Translations under genes and position numbers: made by a program
Shown: piece after piece, positions 13,274 through 13,309 of the stretch
Layout: every line of letters starts with the position of its first letter
Numbering within the stretch: the stretch's first letter is position 1
The notes under the pieces: generated by a model
The model's database searches: none
What the model saw: only the letters and a program-made list of their open reading frames with translations
Told to the model about the DNA's origin: nothing
Source of the DNA: Opitutus sp. GAS368
GTDB taxonomy: Bacteria > Verrucomicrobiota > Verrucomicrobiia > Opitutales > Opitutaceae
Direction: 5' to 3'
Length of the DNA stretch: 13,309 nt
NCBI GenBank assembly: GCA_945862035.1
Contig: CAMAXB010000049.1
Coordinates: 1 to 13,309, forward strand

Positions 13274-13309
13274 TCGGGGCTCCGGCGTAAAGGTCGCCCC
13301 GGGATGTGT

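Overview
The window looks like a chromosomal segment of a GC-rich Gram-negative bacterium, most likely of the Opitutaceae (phylum Verrucomicrobiota). The lineage call rests on the style of the TonB-receptor plug remnant, the G+C-rich coding sequence with weak Shine-Dalgarno signals and several non-ATG starts, and two intergenic inverted repeats of a kind I associate with that family. No marker gene fixes the taxonomy, so this is an inference.

Layout, left to right. The 5' part of a GDP-mannose 4,6-dehydratase gene (minus strand, running off the left edge) is divergent from a RibD-C/dihydrofolate-reductase-fold protein (plus). A gene-free, AT-richer stretch of about 450 bp with several hairpins follows. 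Next come PAPS reductase cysH (minus), with a candidate operator just upstream of its GTG start, and valyl-tRNA synthetase valS (minus), whose HIGH signature reads TMGH. A 252-bp divergent spacer with nonamer-based inverted repeats separates valS from the PII uridylyltransferase/uridylyl-removing enzyme glnD (plus). A different long inverted repeat lies behind glnD. After it comes a soluble two-GAF histidine kinase (plus), followed 3 bp later by a 74-residue two-helix membrane protein. A GC-rich unexplained block then leads into a truncated, decayed TonB-dependent receptor (plus). A periplasmic glycerophosphodiester phosphodiesterase (plus) and a convergent HNH endonuclease-family protein (minus) close the window.

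How the genes fit together. Most are housekeeping or nutrient genes: GDP-fucose/rhamnose-type sugar precursors, sulfate assimilation, tRNA charging, nitrogen sensing and phosphodiester scavenging. glnD and the adjacent NtrB-like orphan kinase are the only pair with an arguable shared role (nitrogen or metabolic signalling), but no response regulator is visible. The kinase and the small membrane protein probably form a transcription unit. I found no CRISPR array, tRNA, rRNA, prophage, complete insertion sequence or defence island. The parts most worth following up are non-coding: the cysH operator, the AT-rich hairpin island, the two inverted repeats flanking glnD, and the block that replaces the 5' end of the TonB receptor.
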